Assembly (NCBI RefSeq): GCF_003315035.1
Contig: NZ_QNRE01000008.1
Location: forward strand, 245,220-309,219
DNA: 64,000 nt
Source of the DNA: Nocardia puris
GTDB taxonomy: Bacteria > Actinomycetota > Actinomycetes > Mycobacteriales > Mycobacteriaceae
Reading direction: 5' to 3'
The first letter of the stretch is position 1; each line of letters starts with the position of its first letter. Below the pieces are notes generated by a model. The model saw nothing but the letters and a program-made list of their open reading frames with translations. It was not told the DNA's origin and searched no databases. Of this stretch, positions 44,339 to 54,235 are shown piece after piece. The position numbers and the translations under genes are program-made.

Positions 44339-45015
44339 TTGCTCTCCTCCTGTGCCGCCTCGGCCGGACCGTGAACGAACGCGTTCAGGGCCTCGACGCT
44401 GAACACCACGTCGTCGCTGTTGAGCACGTCGTAGGTGTTGAGCTGATCCGGGGCGATCGGCTGCACGTTCTGCAGGTTCGCCACGCTCTTCCACGCGGCG
44501 ATGTCCTCGCGGCCGACCACGACGAGCAGCTTCTTGCGGTCGGTCAGCTCGGCCAGGAAGCTCTTGGCCGACTTGGTGGACGGGGTCTGACCCGCCACCA
44601 GCTCGGTGACCACGTGGATGCGCTCGTTGCGAGCCCGGTCGGACAGGGCGCCACGCAGGGCGGCGACCTTCATCTTCTTCGGGGTGCGCTGGCTGTAGTC
44701 GCGCGGCTGCGGGCCGTGGACGGTGCCACCGCCGGCGAACTGCGGCGCGCGGGTCGAGCCCTGGCGGGCGCGGCCGGTGCCCTTCTGGCGGTACGGCTTC
44801 TTGCCACCGCCGCGGACCTCGCCGCGGGTCTTGGTGGCGTGCGTGCCCTGGCGGGCCGCGGCCTGCTGGGCCACGACGACCTGGTGCATCAGCGCGATGT
44901 TCGCGGTCACGTCGAAGATCTCGGCGGGGAGATCGACGGTGCCCTCGGTCTTGCCGCCGGGAGCCTTCACCGCGACGGTGAGGTTCGCGGCCTTCTTCTC
45001 AGTGTTCACGGTCAT
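44335..45015 (-). CDS. rplD: 50S ribosomal protein L4
   Basis: 226 residues from ATG 45015 (4-bp overlap with rplC stop). The extended loop KTRGEVRGGGKKPYRQKGTGRARQG lines the exit tunnel; DRKKLLVVVGRED and LNTYDVLNSDDVVF follow. Confidence 0.97.
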   Translation of the reverse strand: MTVNTEKKAANLTVAVKAPGGKTEGTVDLPAEIFDVTANIALMHQVVVAQQAAARQGTHATKTRGEVRGGGKKPYRQKGTGRARQGSTRAPQFAGGGTVHGPQPRDYSQRTPKKMKVAALRGALSDRARNERIHVVTELVAGQTPSTKSAKSFLAELTDRKKLLVVVGREDIAAWKSVANLQNVQPIAPDQLNTYDVLNSDDVVFSVEALNAFVHGPAEAAQEESK

Positions 45016-45677
45016 GCGTGCGCACCACCCTTCACGGCGCTCTTGACGATCACGACGCCGCCCTTGCGACCCGGGATCGCACCCTTGATCAGGAGCAGGC
45101 CGTTCTCGGCGTCCACCTTGTGAACCGACAGGTTCTGGGTGGTGACGCGGTCGTTGCCCATCCGGCCCGACATGCGCATGCCCTTGAACACGCGGCCGGG
45201 GGTGGCGCAACCACCGATGGAGCCGGGGCGGCGGTGCACGGCCTGCGCACCGTGCGAGGCACCCTGGCCACGGAAGCCGTGGCGCTTCATGGTGCCCGCG
45301 AAGCCCTTGCCCTTGCTGGTGCCGGTGACGTCGACGAACGTGCCCTCTTCGAACACGTCGGCGTTGATCTCCTGGCCGACCTCGAAGGTGGAGGTGTCGG
45401 CGACCCGGATCTCCGCGACGTGGCGACGCGGGGTGACACCGGCCTTGGCGAACTGGCCGGCGTCCGGCTTGTTCACCTTGCGCGGGTCGATGGCGCCGAA
45501 GGCGACCTGGACGGCGCTGTAGCCGTCGCGCTCCTCGGTGCGGATCAGGGTGACGACGTTCGGGCCCGCCTTGATGACGGTGACCGGAACCACGCGGTTC
45601 TTGTCGTCGAACACCTGGGTCATGCCGAGCTTGGTGCCCAGGATTCCGGCGGCAGGCCGGTTCTTGTTGTCAGTCAT
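45012..45677 (-). CDS. rplC: 50S ribosomal protein L3
   Basis: 221 residues from ATG 45677 (MTDNKNRPAAGILGTKLGMTQVF); an in-frame GTG at 45695 overlapping the rpsJ stop region is an alternative. Contains the hallmark KGKGFAGTMKRHGFRGQGASHG and MRMSGRMGNDRVT segments. Confidence 0.97.
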   Translation of the reverse strand: MTDNKNRPAAGILGTKLGMTQVFDDKNRVVPVTVIKAGPNVVTLIRTEERDGYSAVQVAFGAIDPRKVNKPDAGQFAKAGVTPRRHVAEIRVADTSTFEVGQEINADVFEEGTFVDVTGTSKGKGFAGTMKRHGFRGQGASHGAQAVHRRPGSIGGCATPGRVFKGMRMSGRMGNDRVTTQNLSVHKVDAENGLLLIKGAIPGRKGGVVIVKSAVKGGAHA

Positions 45678-45691
45678 GTCTCGAGTCCCCG

Positions 45692-45997
45692 TCACTGAAT
45701 GTTGACGTCGACGCTGGCCGGCAGGTCGATGCGCATGAGCGCGTCGACCGTCTTCGGCGTCGGGTCGAGGATGTCGATCAGCCGCTTGTGCGTACGCATC
45801 TCGAAGTGTTCGCGCGAGTCCTTGTACTTGTGCGGCGAACGGATGACGCAGTACACGTTCTTCTCGGTCGGCAACGGCACCGGGCCGACGACGCGGGCCC
45901 CGGTACGGGTCACCGTCTCCACGATCTTGCGCGCAGACGCGTCGATCGCCTCGTGGTCATAGGCCTTGAGCCTGATGCGGATCTTTTGTCCCGCCAC
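45692..45997 (-). CDS. rpsJ: 30S ribosomal protein S10
   Basis: 101 residues from GTG 45997 (AAAGGAC upstream): MAGQKIRIRLKAYDHEAIDASARKIV and HFEMRTHKRLIDILDP. First gene of the S10 operon; in the ribosome head and also the NusE transcription factor. Confidence 0.98.
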   Translation of the reverse strand: MAGQKIRIRLKAYDHEAIDASARKIVETVTRTGARVVGPVPLPTEKNVYCVIRSPHKYKDSREHFEMRTHKRLIDILDPTPKTVDALMRIDLPASVDVNIQ

Positions 45998-46413
45998 GCT
46001 AAGTGTCCTTTTCTCCGCTTTCCTTCGTGGTCGCAGAAGCTGGCTTCCGCACCACCCTCAATTTGCACAGCCCGAACACACGAAGACGTCTCAGCTCGAG
46101 AGGACTGGCCCGGAGGAGGCAGCCCGCGTAACCACGCAGGGCCCCGATCGAGCTCGATCCCACACAGTGGAGACCACGACCGGGACGCGCCCAGTCTTCG
46201 CCGCTGTTCATCTGTCATGGTTCTCCGGTCCACGCGGTCGGGCGTGTCGCCCTTTCGCTCATTCTGCGTTCCCGGATCGCAACTTCATCTCGGGCCGCGG
46301 AACGATGTCCCGGACGTACCCACACCGATACTCCGGCGAGGTACACGAGTTTGGTACTGCACGCCTCGCCGAACGCGACCGCTCCCACAGGAAACGGGCA
46401 CGACCCCGTGCAA
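45998..46413 (-). other. Long leader of the S10 operon
   Basis: About 416 bp between the rpsJ start and the promoter core. No gene recognised on either strand. It is much longer than the roughly 180-bp leaders of the two sister operons and could hold a regulatory RNA structure; I did not find a convincing fold by eye. Confidence 0.45.
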
Positions 46414-46463
46414 GGCAACCCGAACAGTATGCCCGACGCCGGGGAGCGACTTCAAATCGGGGG
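46414..46463 (-). promoter_or_regulatory. Promoter of the S10 operon
   Basis: On the minus strand: CCCCCGATTTG with -35 TTGAAG (46450-46455), an 18-bp spacer, -10 CATACT (46426-46431), then 5 nt and GGTTGCC (46414-46420). Register of all blocks matches the rplN and rpsH promoters. Confidence 0.75.
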
Positions 46464-46549
46464 TGGTGTTGAGTGGGACACGCACCACCCGAGCGAAGGA
46501 AACCCTACCCCACCTGCGAGAACGGCCCGTATGGGACAGTGGTTCCCTT

Positions 46550-46571
46550 TATCTTACCGTTGAGTAAGATA
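46550..46571. promoter_or_regulatory. TATCTTAC palindrome upstream of hotdog-crtL pair
   Basis: Perfect 8-bp arms tatcttac and gtaagata with a 6-bp spacer, ending 6 bp before the ATG of the DUF4442-like gene. Shape and position fit a TetR-type operator or a leaderless promoter region; no regulator gene adjoins. Confidence 0.6.
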
Positions 46572-46577
46572 GGGTCC

Positions 46578-47054
46578 ATGGGTAAAGAGACCGCGACTTA
46601 CCGCGGGTGGAAGAAGCTGCCGGACAACCGGCTCGGGCACACGCTGTTCTCGCTGGGGATGGTGGCGCGGGTGCCGTACTTCGGGACGGTGCTGCCGAAC
46701 GTGGTGCGGCTCGAGCCCGGACTGTGCGAGGTGACCTCGCCCAAGTGGTTCGGCATCCACAACCACCTGGGCACCTTCCACGCGATCGCGGCGTGCAACC
46801 TGGCCGAGGTGGCGATGGGCATGCTCAGCGAGGCCACCGTGCCCACCACGCACCGGTGGATCCCCAAGGCGATGAACGTGCAGTACCTGGCCAAGGCCGA
46901 GTCGGGGCTGCGCGCGGTGGCGAAGCTGCCGCAGATCCCCGACTTCGACGCGATCACCGAGGGGCAGGACCTGGTGGTCCCGGTCTCCATCTACGACAAG
47001 GACGGCCTCGAGGTCGTGCACGCCGACATCACCACCTGGGTCACCCCCAAGTAG
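46578..47054 (+). CDS. Hotdog-fold protein, DUF4442-like
   Basis: 158 residues from ATG 46578. A hotdog signature is seen in CEVTSPKWFGIHNHLGTFHAIAACNLAEVAMGML, with the helix running through NHLGTFHAIA, and a second half WIPKAMNVQYLAKAESGLRAVAKL. Related to acyl-CoA thioesterase-like proteins; catalytic activity not demonstrated from the sequence. 43 bp upstream of the lycopene cyclase gene and probably cotranscribed. Confidence 0.8.
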   Translation: MGKETATYRGWKKLPDNRLGHTLFSLGMVARVPYFGTVLPNVVRLEPGLCEVTSPKWFGIHNHLGTFHAIAACNLAEVAMGMLSEATVPTTHRWIPKAMNVQYLAKAESGLRAVAKLPQIPDFDAITEGQDLVVPVSIYDKDGLEVVHADITTWVTPK

Positions 47055-47097
47055 GGCGTGCTTGCGCGGCGGCGACGCGAGCGGATTGAATGCCGGT

Positions 47098-48300
47098 ATG
47101 GGTGACGGCGCGGTCCGGGAAGTCGATCTCTGCGTGGTGGGGCTCGGCCCCGCGGGACGGGCGCTGGCGCATCGCGCGATGCGCGCCGGGTTGCGGGTCA
47201 CCGCGGTCGACCCCCGCCCCGACCGGCTGTGGCCGCCGACGTTCTCCTGCTGGGTGGACGAATTGCCGGACTGGCTGCCCGCGAGCGCCATCGCCCAGCG
47301 CATCGAGGCCCCCACGGTGTGGACGAAGGTCGAGCACCGCATCGAACGGCCGTACTGCGTGCTGTCGAAAGCCGGCCTGCACGAAGCACTCTCGCTCGAC
47401 GACGCCACGGTGGTCGCGGGCCGGGCCACCCGGGTGGACGCGCACGAGGTCGAGCTCGCCGACGGCACGGTGCTGACGGCGGCCGCCGTGTTCGACACCC
47501 GCGGCCTGCCCACGCTGGGCAAGCGGCGCGCGGCCAGCGCGCACGGCATCTTCGTCGACGCCGAGACGGCCGCGCCCATGGTGGCCGACGGCGAAGGGCT
47601 GCTGCTGGATTGGCGTCCGGAGAACGGCGCGGGCCCCGACGAGCCGCCGTCGTTCCTCTACGCCGTGCCGCTCGGCGACGGCACGGTGATCTTCGAAGAG
47701 ACCAGCCTCGGGCTGCGCGGCGGAATGCCGCAGCACGAGCTGCGCAGGCGCACGCTGAACCGGCTCGCCGCGCACGGCATCCGCCTCACCGGCGACGAAC
47801 CGAGCGAGGCCGCGCACTACCCGCTCGACCAGCCGCCGCCGAAAAAGGGCACGGCGCGGGCGATTCCGTTCGGTTCGCGCGGCGGCATGATGCACCCCTG
47901 CACCGGCTACAGCGTGGCCGACTCGCTCGCGCTGGTGGACACGGCCGTGGACGCGCTGCGCACCGGCCGCGACCCGGTGGCGGCGCTGTGGCCGTGGCGG
48001 GCGCGGTTGGTCTACTGGATGCGGATGCGCGGGCTGTTCGGCCTCGGCCGGCTCACCACCGACCAGTCGATCGCCATGTTCGAGGCGTTCTTCACCGAAT
48101 CCGAGCGCGGACAGCGGGCCCTGCTCTCCCGGCACGACGACTACGCCGCCCTGGGCGCGGTGCTGTTCAACACCGTCGCCCACACCTGGCCGTTCCGCTG
48201 GCGCTACGACCTGGTGGGCTGGACCAACCGCGACCGCTGGCTCGACCACGAGTTCGCCCCGGCGCGCACGCCGTCGGACGTCGACCAGGCGACCGGCTGA
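47098..48300 (+). CDS. crtL: Lycopene cyclase family protein (plant-type CrtL)
   Basis: 400 residues from ATG 47098. N-terminal dinucleotide motif VDLCVVGLGPAGRALAHRA, central FLYAVPLGDGTVIFEETSL and C-terminal HPCTGYSVADSLAL are the lycopene beta-cyclase hallmarks. Cyclises the ends of lycopene to ionone rings in a redox-neutral, FAD-dependent reaction. No other carotenoid genes are in the window. An in-frame start at 47062 is less likely. Confidence 0.88.
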   Translation: MGDGAVREVDLCVVGLGPAGRALAHRAMRAGLRVTAVDPRPDRLWPPTFSCWVDELPDWLPASAIAQRIEAPTVWTKVEHRIERPYCVLSKAGLHEALSLDDATVVAGRATRVDAHEVELADGTVLTAAAVFDTRGLPTLGKRRAASAHGIFVDAETAAPMVADGEGLLLDWRPENGAGPDEPPSFLYAVPLGDGTVIFEETSLGLRGGMPQHELRRRTLNRLAAHGIRLTGDEPSEAAHYPLDQPPPKKGTARAIPFGSRGGMMHPCTGYSVADSLALVDTAVDALRTGRDPVAALWPWRARLVYWMRMRGLFGLGRLTTDQSIAMFEAFFTESERGQRALLSRHDDYAALGAVLFNTVAHTWPFRWRYDLVGWTNRDRWLDHEFAPARTPSDVDQATG

Positions 48301-48301
48301 A

Positions 48302-49156
48302 CTAGGCGGTCTCGGCCGCGCGGCGGTAGCCGCGAATGGCGGGCCAGGCGAACACGGCGATCATGCCGATGGTCCAAGCCAGCGTCTTGAGCATCGGCTC
48401 GGCCACGGGCCCGCCCGCCGAGAGCCCGCGCATAGCTTCGATGGCGGTGCTCATCGGCTGGTTGCCGACCACATCCTGCAACCAGGTGGGATAGGCGAAG
48501 ACGGGCACGAAGCCGGTGTTGAAGAACATCAGCAGGCTGTTGAAGATCGAGATGACGCTCACCAGCATGATGCCCTCGGTGAAGGTGGCCAGCGCCGTCA
48601 CCAGCACCGCGAAACTGATGCCGAACAGCACCGGGATGCCGATCAGCGCCAGCGCCGCGAGCGGCCCCTGGGTGAACCGGAAGCCCAGCGCCAGGCCCAC
48701 GGCCAGCACGAACAGCGTGGTGACCAGCACGCGCACCGCCTCGGCCAGCAACCGGCCGGTGAGCCCGGCCGCGCGGTTGACCGGCATGGTGTAGAAGCGG
48801 CTCAGCAGTCCGCTGGCCTTCTCCACCTTGAAGCCCAGCGCGCTCACCACGGCGCCGGCCATGGCCGCGATCAGGGTGATCATCGAGACCTGGCCGTAGA
48901 TCGCCTCGATGCCGGTGTTATTGGTGATGGTCCCGCCCAGCACGATGTCGAACATCAGCAGGGTCAGCGCCGGATAGATCAGCGTCTGGATGGTGGTCGA
49001 GGGGTCGCGCACCCAGCCGATCAGCAGCCGCTTGCACTGCAAGACACTCTGGCGCGCCCAGGTGCTCACGGCGTATTCGGACTTCGCGGTGACCTCGGGC
49101 AGCGGCTGGAAGTCCACCGTGTCGGCGGCTCGCTCGGTCGTGTTCGTCACCGTCAT
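48302..49156 (-). CDS. ABC-2 type exporter permease (DrrB/C-like), second subunit
   Basis: 284 residues from ATG 49156 (4-bp overlap with the preceding permease). Six predicted transmembrane segments: TLIYPALTLLMFDIVLGGTI, VSMITLIAAMAGAVVSALGF, VLVTTLFVLAVGLALGF and more. Contains the ABC-2 signature region VVGNQPMSTAIEAMRGL. Paralogue of the next permease, suggesting a heterodimeric membrane unit. Confidence 0.85.
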   Translation of the reverse strand: MTVTNTTERAADTVDFQPLPEVTAKSEYAVSTWARQSVLQCKRLLIGWVRDPSTTIQTLIYPALTLLMFDIVLGGTITNNTGIEAIYGQVSMITLIAAMAGAVVSALGFKVEKASGLLSRFYTMPVNRAAGLTGRLLAEAVRVLVTTLFVLAVGLALGFRFTQGPLAALALIGIPVLFGISFAVLVTALATFTEGIMLVSVISIFNSLLMFFNTGFVPVFAYPTWLQDVVGNQPMSTAIEAMRGLSAGGPVAEPMLKTLAWTIGMIAVFAWPAIRGYRRAAETA

Positions 49157-49964
49157 GCTCGCCTCACACTCGCCCAGATCGCGAACGGGGTGAACACCAC
49201 CGCCGCGCCGACCACCCACACCAGCGGCACCCAGAACACCTCCCACGTCACGCCGTCACCGGCCATATCGCGCAGCGCGAAGGACAGCTGCGAGATGGGC
49301 TGGTTGCGCACGAACGGCTGGATCCACTCCGGGAACGCGGTCTCGGGCACGAAGCCGCAGGAGAGCATGCCGAAGATCAGCGTGGGCAGGGTGAGCGCCT
49401 GGCTGAGCTGTTCGGGGCTCTTGGTCAGGCTGCCCAGTCCGTCGGCGCCGATCGCGAGCACGGTGCCGACGGCCAGGGAGAACGCGCAGAACAGCACGGC
49501 TTGGCCCCAGCCCGCCTCGAACCGGAAGCCGATCATGTGCCCGAACAGCACCGCGCCGGTGAGCGAGACGCAGGAGCGCACCATGCCCGCGCAGATGCGC
49601 GAGGTGAACGGCACCAGGATCCCGATCGGCATGGTCTGCAACCTGCTGCTCAACCCCGTCAGCGCCTCGAAGGCGGCGAGCTGGGAGTTGGAGAGCATGG
49701 TGAAGGCCATGGTCTGCAACACGATGATCGGCATGACGAACTGCGCGTAGTCGATGCCCTGGAGGTTCATCACGAACCGCAGCGGCAGGTAGAAGCCGAG
49801 CGTGAACACCAGTGGCGTCACGAAGGCGACGATCAGTTCGCCCTTGGTCGCCATGGTCCGCACCACGCGGCCGGTGAGGGCGCGCCACTGCGCGAAGGAC
49901 GACGGTTCGGCCACCGGTAGCGCGGCGAAGAGCCCCGGCGCGGGGGGCGCGGGTTCGGTGACGG

Positions 49965-49968
<4 letters not shown>
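49153..49968 (-). CDS. ABC-2 type exporter permease (DrrB-like), first subunit
   Basis: 271 residues from GTG 49968, overlapping the ATPase stop by 4 bp (GTGA). Six hydrophobic segments and the conserved FVRNQPISQLSFALRDM block. Longer in-frame extensions to 50394 are inside the ATPase gene. With its partners it forms a drug- or lipid-export system of the daunorubicin-resistance class. Confidence 0.85.
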
Positions 49969-50948
<980 letters not shown>

Positions 50949-51098
50949 CAACTCTCCACTATCGGCCGGGGCCGGCGACGGGGTCGCCGGGACGCGCGGG
51001 TGCGTCGGGGTGGTGATCCGCACCGCCGGGCGTGATGTTACCGGTCGCCGGGATTTCGGTCGGGCGTCCGATCGGTACCCACTCGCCGCGCGTTCAAA

Positions 51099-51114
51099 TG
51101 TGCCATTGGTCACA
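51099..51114. promoter_or_regulatory. CRP-like site between ABC exporter and ALDH-like gene
   Basis: tgtgccattggtcaca fits TGTGA-N6-TCACA with one mismatch and is the core of a larger inverted repeat (51095-51118, arms caaatgtg/cacatttg). It lies in the 398-bp divergent region, about 150 bp from the ABC start and 230 bp from the ALDH start; nothing else recognised there. Confidence 0.5.
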
Positions 51115-51346
51115 TTTGTTCCGCCGGGCCAGAGCCGTCCGCAATCAACGCTGGTCCGCCGGGCGGCGAGCCGACACGGCGCGCCGAGGCGACCTTGTCG
51201 GCATCGGGTGGTCACCATAGTCTGCTTGATGGGGGCTGGAGAACGCACTCACTCGTCTGTGGCGGGACCGCGCTGGGAGACGGTCCGTCAGGGGTCGGCT
51301 CGATTCGGGTGGGGGCATTGGCGGGTCGAGACGTGAAGAGGTGACC

Positions 51347-52873
51347 ATGGCCGAATCCGCGCAGCCGCGACTGGCGGCGCATCCGGGAGGATCGAGCCGA
51401 TCGACCGTGCTGACGTCCTACGATCCCCGCACCGGGGAGGCCGTCGGCACGTACCCCGTGCTGGGCGCGAGCGAACTGCATCGCACCGCGCGCGCCGCCC
51501 GCGCGGCCGAAAAATGGTGGGCCGAACTGGGATTCGGCGGGCGTAAGCGCTGGCTGCTGGACTGGAAGCGCGATATCGCAAGGCGTGCCGACGAATTGGT
51601 CGAGCTGCTGTGCGCCGAGACCGGAAAACCGGAGGCGGACGCGGCGATCGAGGTCGCCCTCGCGGTGGAGAATCTGGACTGGGCGGCGCGCAACGCCGCA
51701 CGCGCGCTGCGCAGGCGCAAACTGGGCTCGACGTGGCTGGCGCGCAACCAGCACGCGGCGGTGGGCCAGTTGCCGCTGGGCACGGTGGGCGTGATCGGCC
51801 CGTGGAACAACCCCGTCTTCACACCGATGGCCTCGATCGCCTACGCGATGGCGGCGGGCAACGCCGTGGTGTTCAAACCGCACGAGCTCACCACCGGCGT
51901 CGGCGTGTGGCTGGCCGAGACCTGGAGCGCGCTCGCCCCCAACCAGCCCGTGCTGCAGGTGGTGACGGGCGACTCCGGCACCGTCGCGGCGCTGTGCCGG
52001 GCCAAGCTGGACAAGATCGCCTACGCCGGGTCGGAAACCGGTGCGCGCGAGGTGATCTCGCTGTGCGCGCCGGCCATGACCCCGGTGGTGGTGGAACGCG
52101 GCGGCAAGGGCGCCATGGTGGTGCACGTGGACGCGAAGCTGGACGAGGCCGCCGAGGCGGCCGTCTTCGGCGCGATGGCCAACGCGGGGCAGAACGCGCA
52201 CGGCGTGCAGCGCGCGTACGTGGCGGACTCGGTGTACGACGCGTTCCTCGACCTGGTGGCCGATCAGGCGCGGCGGCTGCGCCCCGGCGCCGACAAGCGC
52301 GCCTCCTACGGGCCGATGGTGCTGGAATCGCAGATCGAGGTGGTGCGCAAACAGGTGCGCGACGCGCTCGGGCGCGGCGGGCGCGCCGTGGTGGGCGGGC
52401 TGGAGTCGATCCGCGACCCCTACATCGAACCGATCGTGCTGGCCGACGTACCGGAGGAGAGCCTCGCGGTCACCGGCGAGGCGTTCGGCCCGGTGCTGGT
52501 GGTGAACCGGGTGGCCGATATGGACGACGCCGCCAAGCGCATCAACACCGCGGGCAACGGCGTCGCGGTGTCGGTGTTCACCCGCGACGTGCACGGTGTC
52601 GAGCTGTTCGCCGAGCAGCTGCGGGTCGGCGTGGTGACCATCAACTCCTCCACCGCGCACCTGGCCATCCCGGCTCTGCCGATCGGCGGCGTCGGCGAAT
52701 ACGGGCACGGGCACAGCCACGGCGACCAGGGGCTGCGCGAGTTCAGCCGGACGCTGGCGGTGGCGCGCAAGCGGTATCGCGCGGCGACGAACCTGGCCAC
52801 CTTCGAACGCCATCCCCGGCAATTGCGGCTGGCCAAGGCGATGTTCCGGCTGCGGCACGGCCGCGCGATCTGA
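51347..52873 (+). CDS. Aldehyde dehydrogenase superfamily protein lacking the catalytic cysteine
   Basis: 508 residues from ATG 51347 (AGAGG 5 nt upstream; GTG 51341 also possible). ALDH fold is clear: LGTVGVIGPWNNPVFTPMASIAYAMAAGNAVVFKPHE, the general-base Glu in VVVERGGKGAMVV, EAFGPVLVVNRV and the C-terminal GGVGEYGHGHSHGDQGLREFS. At the nucleophile site, where the family has GQxC, it reads NAGQNAHGVQR, with Ala in place of Cys. It may therefore not oxidise aldehydes by the usual mechanism. Convergent with the tandem TetR gene (19-bp gap). Confidence 0.85.
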   Translation: MAESAQPRLAAHPGGSSRSTVLTSYDPRTGEAVGTYPVLGASELHRTARAARAAEKWWAELGFGGRKRWLLDWKRDIARRADELVELLCAETGKPEADAAIEVALAVENLDWAARNAARALRRRKLGSTWLARNQHAAVGQLPLGTVGVIGPWNNPVFTPMASIAYAMAAGNAVVFKPHELTTGVGVWLAETWSALAPNQPVLQVVTGDSGTVAALCRAKLDKIAYAGSETGAREVISLCAPAMTPVVVERGGKGAMVVHVDAKLDEAAEAAVFGAMANAGQNAHGVQRAYVADSVYDAFLDLVADQARRLRPGADKRASYGPMVLESQIEVVRKQVRDALGRGGRAVVGGLESIRDPYIEPIVLADVPEESLAVTGEAFGPVLVVNRVADMDDAAKRINTAGNGVAVSVFTRDVHGVELFAEQLRVGVVTINSSTAHLAIPALPIGGVGEYGHGHSHGDQGLREFSRTLAVARKRYRAATNLATFERHPRQLRLAKAMFRLRHGRAI

Positions 52874-52892
52874 GGGAGCAGCAAGCAACCCG

Positions 52893-54101
52893 TCAGCCGA
52901 GTAGGACCGCGTTCATCAGCGCCGTGACCCGCGCGATCTGGGCGGGTCGGGCGTCGAAGCGCAGCAGGCGGCCGACGTCGACGACCTGGTTGAGGGCGGC
53001 GTGCACGCGGAACCGCGCCTCCACCGGGTCGCCGTCGAGCAGGTTCGCCCACTCCAGGATGTTCTGACGCTGGATGGCGCGCAGTCGGTGCTGTTCGGCG
53101 GGCGGCAGGTTGCTGAACTCGGCGAAGTACACCGGCATGATCTCCGGCGTGGCGAAGCTGAGTTTGGCGTAGCGCTCGGCGATGCGGCGCGCGGCGTCGG
53201 GCCGGGAGTCGGCCTCGGCGAGCGCCTCGGTGATGGCGACCGAGACCCGGTCGCCGGTGCGGTGGAACGCGGCGCCGAGCAGATCGGCCTTGCTGGTGAA
53301 GTACCGGTACACGCTGGAGGCGTTGATGCCGACGGCCGCGCCGATCTCCTCGATGCTGGCCTCGTGATACCCCTGGCGGCCGAAGATGCGGATGGCCTCG
53401 GTGAGCAGCTGTTCGCGTTTGGAGGTGACGGGCAGGCCGCGCGTCACGGGCCCGGGGTCGGGCTGCTGCGGGGCGGGCGGCAGCTCGGCGTTCAGCACCG
53501 CCCAGCACATCTCGCGCAGCAGCGGCAGCAGGCGCGCGGCCGACAGCGCGGTGCGATGCGCGGAGATGCTGGCGACCACGCTGAGCACCGAGACGGCCAG
53601 CAGATCGAGGTCCTCGGCGCTCGCCTCCGGGCGCAGGCGCGCGATGGGCGCGGCGAGGGTGGTGTTGATGTCGTCGTAGATCGCGCGGATGCGGAGGCGA
53701 TCGGCGCGCTCGAGGTAGCGCCGCTCCCAGCGGTAGAGACCGGCCTCGCGGCGGATGTCGACGGTGTGCTCGCTGAGCGCGCGGATCAGCGCGTCCATCC
53801 GCTCGCGCGGCGCGCGTTCCGGGTCGTCGGCGGCGACCGCGACGGCGAGCAGCTGGCGGGTGCCCTCCTCGGCGGCGGCCACCAGCAGCGCGTACTTGTT
53901 GGCGAAGTGCCGGTACAGCGCGGGCCCGGAGATGCCGACCTCGGCGGCGATCTCGTCGACGCCCACCGGGTAGTACCCGCGTTCGCTGAACGCCCGCGCG
54001 GCCGCCCGGATGATCTGGGCCTTGCGGTCCTTCGGGCGGCGGCGCACGGCGGGCTCGGCCCGCGCGGGGGCGAGGTCCACTTCGCCGTGTTCGGCGACCA
54101 T
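52893..54101 (-). CDS. Tandem TetR-family regulator (two complete TetR units)
   Basis: 402 residues, twice the usual TetR length. The first DNA-binding domain reads RKAQIIRAAARAFSERGYYPVGVDEIAAEVGISGPALYRHFANK, followed by a ligand domain. After a Pro-rich linker near residue 215 a second begins: REQLLTEAIRIFGRQGYHEASIEEIGAAVGINASSVYRYFTSK, with its own ligand domain. Two 19-bp direct repeats lie in the divergent region upstream. Likely represses itself and the divergent enoyl-CoA hydratase; an acyl-CoA ligand is plausible from context but unproven. Confidence 0.9.
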   Translation of the reverse strand: MVAEHGEVDLAPARAEPAVRRRPKDRKAQIIRAAARAFSERGYYPVGVDEIAAEVGISGPALYRHFANKYALLVAAAEEGTRQLLAVAVAADDPERAPRERMDALIRALSEHTVDIRREAGLYRWERRYLERADRLRIRAIYDDINTTLAAPIARLRPEASAEDLDLLAVSVLSVVASISAHRTALSAARLLPLLREMCWAVLNAELPPAPQQPDPGPVTRGLPVTSKREQLLTEAIRIFGRQGYHEASIEEIGAAVGINASSVYRYFTSKADLLGAAFHRTGDRVSVAITEALAEADSRPDAARRIAERYAKLSFATPEIMPVYFAEFSNLPPAEQHRLRAIQRQNILEWANLLDGDPVEARFRVHAALNQVVDVGRLLRFDARPAQIARVTALMNAVLLG

Positions 54102-54160
54102 CTACCTCTCCGTTCTGGTGGCGGCGCCCCGGTGTTGACAGCGCCGGACAAGTCCACATA

Positions 54161-54198
54161 AGTTAACCACAATTCGCGAAGTTAACCACTATTCACGG
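54161..54198. promoter_or_regulatory. Two 19-bp direct repeats, probable tandem-TetR operator
   Basis: agttaaccacaattcgcga is followed at once by agttaaccactattcacgg (15 or more of 19 identical), each starting with the gttaac palindrome. Located 60 bp before the regulator start and 38 bp before the enoyl-CoA hydratase start. Confidence 0.68.
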
Positions 54199-54235
54199 CC
54201 GCGTGCGCCGGTGAATCGCAGATCGGGAGCGACAC

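Noticed and set aside
46473..46577. 35-codon N-terminal extension of the hotdog protein
   Set aside because: It would run back across the palindrome from an upstream GTG-type start and encodes unrelated residues; ATG 46578 begins the conserved protein.
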